Positions 52,962 through 59,159 of a DNA stretch of 64,000 nucleotides are shown here, one piece after another (position 1 is the first letter of the stretch; every line of letters begins with the position of its first letter). The translations under genes were made by a program, and so were the position numbers. The notes beneath the pieces were generated by a model. It worked only from the letters and a program-made list of their open reading frames with translations, was not told where the DNA came from and searched no databases. This stretch comes from Phycisphaerales bacterium (GTDB lineage Bacteria; Planctomycetota; UBA1135; UBA2386), in contig JADCJE010000047.1 in the NCBI GenBank assembly GCA_020247305.1, positions 1 through 64,000 of the forward strand, written 5' to 3'.

Positions 52962-53139
52962 GGAGTCTGCGTCACGTAAGGCCACGCCGCCCGGCACGCG
53001 TCTTCGCGTCCGGGAGCTCGCCGCCCATCGTCGGCGGATCCACTGCTCGGCGAATCCACCGATTCGCCTGCGGTCGTCGGCTTCGCCCCACCCGCGAATC
53101 CAGGCACCGGATCGGCGCGCGTCCCGTGACGCAGACTCC
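52962..53139. repeat. 178-bp REPIN/MITE-like element, full copy
   Basis: The ends are perfect 15-bp inverted repeats, GGAGTCTGCGTCACG at 52962-52976 and CGTGACGCAGACTCC at 53125-53139. An internal hairpin has 8-bp arms GGCGAATC/GATTCGCC and a 4-base CACC loop at 53049-53068. The right end abuts the TAG stop codon of the LOG gene (read on minus, CTAG then GAGTCTGCG). A truncated second copy is at 11336-11462 and the ends alone recur at 49014-49043. A RAYT transposase gene begins about 630 bases to the left, the likely source of movement. Confidence 0.85.
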
Positions 53140-53927
53140 TAGCTGCCCCGGCGCGCCCCGCCCTCCCCCAACCACCTGCTCGCCTTGCGCTTCGTCTCGA
53201 TCCGCTCCCCCAGATGATTGCGCGCGCCGGCCAGCACCAGCGCCACCGTCTCTGCCACGTCGTCCGTCACCACGATCCGTTCCAGGTCTGCGGCGTCGAT
53301 CGTGCCGTGCGCGAGCAGCGACTCGCGGAAGAACGCCAGCAGCGGCCGCCAGTACTCCGTGCCCATCAGCACGAGCGGGAAGTCCTCGATCTTGCGCGTC
53401 TGGATCAGCGTCGCCGCCTCGAACAGTTCGTCCATCGTGCCGAATCCCCCCGGCAGCACGACGAAGGCGTAGCTGTACTTCACCAGCATGACCTTGCGGA
53501 CGAAGAAGTAGCGGAACTCGACGAAGCGATCGAGGTGGGGGTTGGGCTGCTGCTCGTGCGGCAGCGTGATGTTGCAGCCGACGCTGAGCCCGCCGGCTTC
53601 CTTCGCGCCGCGGTTGGCGGCCTCCATGATGCCGGGGCCGCCGCCGGTCATCACCGTGAAGCCGGCGCGCGCGAGGCCGGCGCCGACGTCGCGCGCCATG
53701 CCGTACCAGCGGTTGTCCTCGCACAAGCGCGCCGAGCCGAACACGGTCACGCACGGCGGCAGGAAGTGCAGCGCGCGGAAGCCCTTGATGAACTCGACGC
53801 CGATGCGGACCACGCGCAGCAGCTCGCCGAGCCGGCTGCGCGGCTCGGTCAGGAAGCGCTGCTCGCTGACGTCGCGCGAGGCCTTGCCCCAGCCGTCGCC
53901 GTCGCCGCCGACCTTGCCGAACTTCAT
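53139..53927 (-). CDS. LOG family protein
   Basis: A 262-residue cytoplasmic protein of the LOG/TIGR00730 family, once called lysine decarboxylases. PCVTVFGSARLCEDNRWYGMARDVGAGLARAGFTVMTGGGPGIMEAANRGAKEAGG carries the GGGPGxME nucleotide motif, and FVVLPGGFGTMDELFEAATLIQT the PGGxGTxxE motif. LOG enzymes hydrolyse cytokinin-type or other nucleoside 5'-monophosphates to the free base and ribose phosphate. The extended N-terminus and VGCNITLPHEQQPN segment fit the type II or AMP-nucleosidase-like group. Its ATG overlaps the stop of the small lipoprotein gene (ATGA). The stop TAG lies at the edge of a REP-like element. Confidence 0.93.
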   Translation of the reverse strand: MKFGKVGGDGDGWGKASRDVSEQRFLTEPRSRLGELLRVVRIGVEFIKGFRALHFLPPCVTVFGSARLCEDNRWYGMARDVGAGLARAGFTVMTGGGPGIMEAANRGAKEAGGLSVGCNITLPHEQQPNPHLDRFVEFRYFFVRKVMLVKYSYAFVVLPGGFGTMDELFEAATLIQTRKIEDFPLVLMGTEYWRPLLAFFRESLLAHGTIDAADLERIVVTDDVAETVALVLAGARNHLGERIETKRKASRWLGEGGARRGS

Positions 53928-54403
53928 CGCACGATCACGTCGACGACGCGGTCGTTGGCGAACAGCGCGCGCACGATCGCCGCGCGCTCCGCCCCGGTCG
54001 CCGTGCGCAGGCGCTCGATCTGCTGCGGGTCGACGCCGTTGGTCTGCGGGTTGGGGCCCATCGCGCCCGGCGACAGGCTGGCGAACGGCGTCGCGAACGC
54101 GAGCAGCCAGCCGCCGAAGCCGCCGTCGATGGCGTAGTCCTCGCTGAGCATGGCGCGCACGCCCTGCACCGGCGCCCAGACCGTGTCGACCCAGTCGAGC
54201 AGCAGCCCGCTGAACAGGGCGGGCACGAGCGGCGTGTCGTCGTCGCCCTCCAGCGCGCCGAACTGCCGCTCCATCGCCTCCAGATCGACGGTGCGACCGC
54301 CGAGGACCTGCACGTTCGCCGGCCGCCGCTCGATCCACAGGCACTGCCCGCACGAGGCGAACAGGAACAACCCGGCGAGGGCGACGGCGCGCAGCGGCAG
54401 CAT
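53924..54403 (-). CDS. Small lipoprotein of unknown function
   Basis: A 159-residue protein starting MLPLRAVALAGLFLFASC, a lipoprotein signal with Cys at residue 18. Residues 20-110 (LWIERRPANVQVLGGRTVDLEAMERQFGALEG and DWVDTVWAPVQGVRAML) have no recognised domain; the tail is helical (DPQQIERLRTATGAERAAIVRAL). It lies 12 bases downstream of purQ and overlaps the LOG gene start, so the unit is purL-purQ-lipoprotein-LOG. Confidence 0.7.
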   Translation of the reverse strand: MLPLRAVALAGLFLFASCGQCLWIERRPANVQVLGGRTVDLEAMERQFGALEGDDDTPLVPALFSGLLLDWVDTVWAPVQGVRAMLSEDYAIDGGFGGWLLAFATPFASLSPGAMGPNPQTNGVDPQQIERLRTATGAERAAIVRALFANDRVVDVIVR

Positions 54404-54414
54404 GGCGACCGAGC

Positions 54415-55215
54415 TTACCCCTCGGCCTTGGCGACGCGCACCATCTCGCGGAACACCACCATGCCGTCGCCGTCCTCGGGCAGGCTGCCGCGTTCGAGCT
54501 GCGTGCGGCGCCAGTCGGGCATGTGGGTGGGCAGGAAGCTGCGGTCGGGGTGCGGCATCACGCCGAGCACGCGGCCGCTGTGGTTGGTCAGCCCCGCCAT
54601 GCCGAGCGGCGCGCCGTTGGGGTTGGCGGGGTACTGCTCGGTCGGCGTGCCCTGCGCGTCGACGTACAGCGCCACGGCGTAGCCCTCGTCGAGCAGCAGC
54701 TTCTGCATGGCGGCGTCGCGCGCGACGAGGCGGCCTTCGCCGTGCGCCGCCGGCCACCGCAGCGTGAGCCCGGCTGGCAGGAACACGCAGCGCGACTTCT
54801 GCGTGCGCAGGGTGACCCAGCGGCACTCGTAGTGGTTGCTGAGGTTGTGGGTGAGGGTGACCTCCTCCTCCAATCGGTTCTGCGTGCACGGCAGCAGGCC
54901 CAGCCGCACGAGCACCTGGAAGCCGTTGCAGATGCCGAGCACGAGGCCGCCGCGTTCGACGAAGCGCAGGATGCGGTCGCCGAGGCGACCCTTCATCTCC
55001 TGCGCCAGCACACGGCCCGAGCTGATGTCGTCGCCGTACGAGAAGCCGCCGGGCACGACGATCGCGCGGTAGCCGTCGAGCAGCTCGGGCTTGCCGAGCA
55101 GCTGCTGGATGTGCAGGTACTCCGGCGCGCCGCCGGCGCGCTGGCAGGCGAAGTGCGTCTCGCGCTCGCAGTTGATGCCGGGCGCGCGCAGGACGAGGAC
55201 CTTGGGCGAGCTCAC
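54415..55215 (-). CDS. purQ: Phosphoribosylformylglycinamidine synthase, glutaminase subunit
   Basis: A 266-residue class I glutamine amidotransferase that feeds ammonia to PurL in purine synthesis. SSPKVLVLRAPGINCERETHFACQRAGG opens the fold, IVVPGGFSYGDDISSG is a family signature, the nucleophile is in GLVLGICNGFQVLVRLGLLP and the catalytic His in GVMPHPDRSFLPTH. A longer insert than in Bacillus PurQ (CRWVTLRTQKSRCVFLP) is seen. It starts at a GTG that overlaps the purL stop. Confidence 0.96.
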   Translation of the reverse strand: MSSPKVLVLRAPGINCERETHFACQRAGGAPEYLHIQQLLGKPELLDGYRAIVVPGGFSYGDDISSGRVLAQEMKGRLGDRILRFVERGGLVLGICNGFQVLVRLGLLPCTQNRLEEEVTLTHNLSNHYECRWVTLRTQKSRCVFLPAGLTLRWPAAHGEGRLVARDAAMQKLLLDEGYAVALYVDAQGTPTEQYPANPNGAPLGMAGLTNHSGRVLGVMPHPDRSFLPTHMPDWRRTQLERGSLPEDGDGMVVFREMVRVAKAEG

Positions 55216-58109
55216 TTGGCACCTCCGGCGACGAGCGTCTGGTCGAGGTCGAGCGGCCGCTTCCACGCCGCTTCGAGTTCGGCGACCGGCGAGGCGCACA
55301 GCTGCGCGCCGCCGTTGCGGATCGCCACGATGGGTTCCTTGGTCACTTCGCCGACGACCGCGTGCGGCACGCCGGCGAGGTTGGCGGTGAGGTCCGGCAA
55401 CCGGTCGGGCGGCACTTCCAGCAGGAAGCGGCTCTGCGACTCGCTGAACAGCAGTTGCTCCGGCCGCAGGCCGGCGGTGGCGACGACCTTCTGCAGGTCG
55501 ATCGTCACGCCGAGCTTGCCGCCGATCGCCATCTCGACGGCCGCGGCGCCGAGTCCGCCTTCGCTCAGGTCGTGGGCGCTGAGCACGGCGCGTGCGCCGA
55601 TGGCGCGGTGCACGGCGCGCAGTGTCGCGTGCGCGTTGTGCTTGTCGACGCGCGGGGCATTGCGGCCGAGGTGGCCCTTGGCCTTGTAGTAGACGCTGCC
55701 GCCGAGCTCGTCCTTGGTGGCGCCTACGAGCACGAGCAGCGAGCCCGGGCGCTTGAGGTCGGTCGTCAGCGTGCGCGCGACGTCCGGCACGATCGACATC
55801 GCCGTCACCAGGATGCAGCCCGGGATGCGGATGGTGCGGTCGCCGGCGCGGAACTCGTTGTGCAGCGAGTCCTTGCCCGACACGAACGGCGTGCGGTACT
55901 GCAACGCGAGGTCGCACAGCGCCTCGGTGGCGCGCACCAGTTCGCCGAGCGCCTGCGGGTCGCGCGTGTTGCCCCAGCAGTAGTTGTCGAGCACGACCGT
56001 GTAGTCGGGGTCGCCGCCGGCCGCGACGATGTTGCGCATCGCCTCGTCGAGCGCGCACTCGGCCATCGCCGCCGGGTCGATGCGGCTGTAGCGCGGGTTG
56101 AGGCCGTTGGCGAGCAGCACGCCGCGGCGGCTGCCGAGCTTCGGCGCCAGCACGGCGGCGTCGGCCGGACCGTCCTCCTTGACGCCGCACAGCGGCTTGC
56201 CGGCGGACGCCGCCTGCACCTCGTGGTCGTACTGGCGCACGATCCACTCCTTGCTGCAGACGCCGTAGTCGGACATCACGGCGCGCAGCGCGCCGGCGAA
56301 GTCCTGCTCGGGCGCCAGCGCCGGTTCGCTCAGCTGCGGCGCCACGTACACCGCGTCGCGCACGCGCACCGGCAGGCCCTTGTGCAGGAACTTCAGGTCG
56401 AGGTCGGCGTGCACCGCGCCCTGGTACTTCACCACCAGCCGGTCGTCGGCGGTGAAGCGGCCGAGCACGAACGCCTCGCAGGCCTCCTCGCGGCAGACCT
56501 GCAGCGCGCGCGCCAGCTTGGCCTCCGGCACGGCGAGCACCATGCGCTCCTGCGCCTCGCTGATCCAGATCTCCCACGGCGACAGGCCGGCGTACTTGAG
56601 CGGCGCGTCGCCGAGCTCGACGACGGCGCCGAGGCCTTCGCTCATCTCGCCGACCGCCGAGCTGAAGCCGCCGGCGCCGCAGTCGGTGATGGCGCTGAAC
56701 AGGTCCTCGTCGCACAGGCGCATGACCGCGTCCATCGCCTTGCGCTCGGTGATCGGGTCGCCGATCTGCACCGCGCCCGAGCTGACCTTCTCGCTCTCGG
56801 TGTGCAGTTCGAGCGAGCTGAAGGTCGCGCCGTGGATGCCGTCGCGCCCGGTGCGGCCGCCGAGCGCCAGGATGACGTCGCCAGTGCGCGCCTGCTTGTG
56901 CGCGCGCGCGGTCGGCAGGATGCCGACGTTGCCGACGTAGACGAGCGGGTTGCCGACGAAGTTCTCGTCGAAGTGCACGCTGCCGTTGACCGTCGGGATG
57001 CCCATCGGGTTGCCGTAGTCGCGCACGCCCGCGACCACGCCCTTGAGCAGCGTCAACGGGTGCATGCAGCCCTGCGGCAGCTGCGCCGGCTTCAGGTCCG
57101 GCGGCGCGAAGCAGAACACGTCGGTGCTGGCGATCGGGCGGGCGCCGAGGCCGGTGCCGAGCACGTCGCGGATCACGCCGCCAACGCCGGTGCCGGCGCC
57201 GCCGAACGGTTCGATCGCCGACGGCCGGTTGTGCGTCTCGACCTTGATGCAGACCGAGTGCTCGTCGTCGAACTTGACGATGCCGGCGTTGTCGACGAAC
57301 ACCGACACGCAGAAGTCGCGGTCGAGCGTGTGCGTGACCTTGGCGATCGTGCTCTTCAGCAGGTTCTCGATCAGCCGGCCCTCGAAGCGCACGTTGCCGG
57401 TGAGGGTCTTGTGCTTGCAGTGCTCGCTCCACGTCTGCGCGAGCGTCTCCAGCTCCATGCGCGTCGGCGCGCGGCCGAGCGCTTGGAAGTGCTGCTGGAT
57501 CGCCGTCATCTCGACGCCGTCCAGCGCGAGGCCGCCGTCCTTCGACAGCTTCTCGAGCCCCGCGGTGTCGAGGTGGGCGAGCGGGATCGGGTGCACCGCG
57601 ACGTCGGTGCGCGCCGCGGCGGTCGGCAGGCCGGCGGGCAGCGCGTCGAGCAGGACGTCCTGCACGACGTCGTTGGCGAGCGCCTTCCTGGCGGCCTGCA
57701 GCAGGCGGGCCGCGTCAGCCGCGCCGCGCACGTCGAAGGCCTTGTAGGTGCCGGCGGCAACGGCGGGCAGGCCCATGTCGGCGAGCGCCTTCTGCACCGA
57801 GTGCGCGACTGGGTCGGTCACGCCGGCGCGCGGCACGACGGCCACCATGTGCGTGCCCGGCGGCGCCACCTGCGCCGTGCTGTCCGGCGCGTGCACGACG
57901 AAGTGGTCGATGACCGGGTCGCACAGCACGGCGCGCGCGAAGGTGCGCACCTGCGCCTCGGGCAGCTCGGCGGCGAGCAGGTAGCCGCGGCGGCTGCGCA
58001 CGTCGGTCACGCCATCGAGGCCGGCCCCGCGCAGTGCGCGCAGCGCCGAGTTGCCCATCGGGTCTTGGTGTTCGGGGCGGACGAGGACGTCGATGCGCCA
58101 GGCTTGCAT
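55212..58109 (-). CDS. purL: FGAM synthase PurL with fused N-terminal PurS-like domains
   Basis: A 965-residue protein that makes FGAM from FGAR, ATP and ammonia. Residues 1-80 (AWRIDVLVRPEHQDPMGNSALRALRGAGLDGVTDVRSRRGYLLAA) and 88-165 (HMVAVVPRAGVTDPVAHSVQKALADMGLPAVAAGTYKAFDV) each look like PurS. The PurL body includes RMELETLAQTWSEHCKHKTL, KVETHNRPSAIEPFGGAGTGVGGVIRDVLG, GNPMGIPTVNGSV, DCGAGGFSSAVGEMSEGLGA and the second half NGLNPRYSRIDPAAMAECALDEAMRNIVAAGGDP, PFVSGKDSLHNEF, SAHDLSEGGLGAA. This is the small-PurL layout joined to PurS, with PurQ separate. Its stop overlaps the purQ start. Confidence 0.94.
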   Translation of the reverse strand: MQAWRIDVLVRPEHQDPMGNSALRALRGAGLDGVTDVRSRRGYLLAAELPEAQVRTFARAVLCDPVIDHFVVHAPDSTAQVAPPGTHMVAVVPRAGVTDPVAHSVQKALADMGLPAVAAGTYKAFDVRGAADAARLLQAARKALANDVVQDVLLDALPAGLPTAAARTDVAVHPIPLAHLDTAGLEKLSKDGGLALDGVEMTAIQQHFQALGRAPTRMELETLAQTWSEHCKHKTLTGNVRFEGRLIENLLKSTIAKVTHTLDRDFCVSVFVDNAGIVKFDDEHSVCIKVETHNRPSAIEPFGGAGTGVGGVIRDVLGTGLGARPIASTDVFCFAPPDLKPAQLPQGCMHPLTLLKGVVAGVRDYGNPMGIPTVNGSVHFDENFVGNPLVYVGNVGILPTARAHKQARTGDVILALGGRTGRDGIHGATFSSLELHTESEKVSSGAVQIGDPITERKAMDAVMRLCDEDLFSAITDCGAGGFSSAVGEMSEGLGAVVELGDAPLKYAGLSPWEIWISEAQERMVLAVPEAKLARALQVCREEACEAFVLGRFTADDRLVVKYQGAVHADLDLKFLHKGLPVRVRDAVYVAPQLSEPALAPEQDFAGALRAVMSDYGVCSKEWIVRQYDHEVQAASAGKPLCGVKEDGPADAAVLAPKLGSRRGVLLANGLNPRYSRIDPAAMAECALDEAMRNIVAAGGDPDYTVVLDNYCWGNTRDPQALGELVRATEALCDLALQYRTPFVSGKDSLHNEFRAGDRTIRIPGCILVTAMSIVPDVARTLTTDLKRPGSLLVLVGATKDELGGSVYYKAKGHLGRNAPRVDKHNAHATLRAVHRAIGARAVLSAHDLSEGGLGAAAVEMAIGGKLGVTIDLQKVVATAGLRPEQLLFSESQSRFLLEVPPDRLPDLTANLAGVPHAVVGEVTKEPIVAIRNGGAQLCASPVAELEAAWKRPLDLDQTLVAGGAK

Positions 58110-58343
58110 GCGGTGGTCGCGGTGGCGGCGGCGCGGCACGGCCGGCGCGGCGGCATTTGCCGCGGCCCGACGTGCGCGCGTCCGTTTGCCGTCGCGCGAG
58201 CGGCGCACGATGCAGGACGCGGCGAGCACGTGCAAGCGCGCGTCGCGGCGGCGTCGCGGCACGCTCTCCACAACTCTGGCGAGAACTTTCCCCACCGGGG
58301 GCGCGCACCGCAGTGGTGGGCGCAGCGCGGTCGTCGAGCCCGG

Positions 58344-59159
58344 TCAGTAGCTCTCGTCGGCGGCCGGAAACGCGCCGTCTTGCACATCGCGGCAGTAGCT
58401 GCGCACCGCTTCGCCGATCTCGGCGCCGAGCTGCTTGTAGCGGCGCACGAAGCGCGGCTTGAAGCGCGTGAACATCCCGAGCAGGTCGTGCGTCACCAGG
58501 ATCTGGCCGTCGGTGTGCGGGCCGGCGCCGATGCCGATCGTCGGCACCGCCGCGGCTTCGGTCACGCGCTGCGCCAGCGCGGCGGGCACCTTCTCCAGCA
58601 CGATCGCGAACGCACCGGCCTGCTCCAGCGCCTTCGCGTCGTCGAGGATGCGCTGGCCTTCGGCGTCGTCGGCGCCGCGCGTGCGGTAGCTGCCGAACTG
58701 GTGGATGCTCTGCGGCGTCAGGCCGAGGTGGCCCATCACCGGGATGCCGGCAGCGACGAGGCGCTGCACCGTCGGCGCGAACTCCGCGCCGCCCTCCAGT
58801 TTGACCGCCTCGGCGTGGCCTTCCTTGAGCAGGCGGCCGGCGTTGCGCAGCGCGTCCTCGACGCCGATCTGGTAGCTGAGGAACGGCATGTCGCCGACGA
58901 CGAGCGCGCGCGTGCAGCCGCGGGCGACCATCTCGGTGTGGTAGACCATCTGGTCCATCGTCACCGGCACGGTCGTGTCGCGGCCCTGCACGACGGTCGC
59001 GACCGAATCGCCGACCAGCAGCACGTCGACGCCGGCTTCGTCGAGCAGCGACGCGAAGAGATGGTCGTACGCGGTCAGCGCGGTGATGCGCTGGCGCTGC
59101 GCCTTTTGTTGGCGCAGCGTCGCGGTCGTCACCTTGGCCGGGCGCGTGCTCACGGTCAC
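58344..59159 (-). CDS. panB: 3-methyl-2-oxobutanoate hydroxymethyltransferase
   Basis: A 271-residue enzyme of pantothenate synthesis that transfers a hydroxymethyl group from methylenetetrahydrofolate to ketoisovalerate. ITALTAYDHLFASLLDEAGVDVLLVGDSVATVVQGRDTTVPVTMDQMVYHTEMVARG carries the Mg-binding D-S motif, and AVKLEGGAEFAPTVQRLVAAGIPVMGHLGLTPQSIHQFG the substrate site. The conserved Glu is in AIVLEKVPAALAQRVTEAAAVPTIGIGAGPHTDGQILVTHDLLG. It starts at a GTG overlapping the pcnB stop. No panC is present. Confidence 0.97.
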   Translation of the reverse strand: MTVSTRPAKVTTATLRQQKAQRQRITALTAYDHLFASLLDEAGVDVLLVGDSVATVVQGRDTTVPVTMDQMVYHTEMVARGCTRALVVGDMPFLSYQIGVEDALRNAGRLLKEGHAEAVKLEGGAEFAPTVQRLVAAGIPVMGHLGLTPQSIHQFGSYRTRGADDAEGQRILDDAKALEQAGAFAIVLEKVPAALAQRVTEAAAVPTIGIGAGPHTDGQILVTHDLLGMFTRFKPRFVRRYKQLGAEIGEAVRSYCRDVQDGAFPAADESY

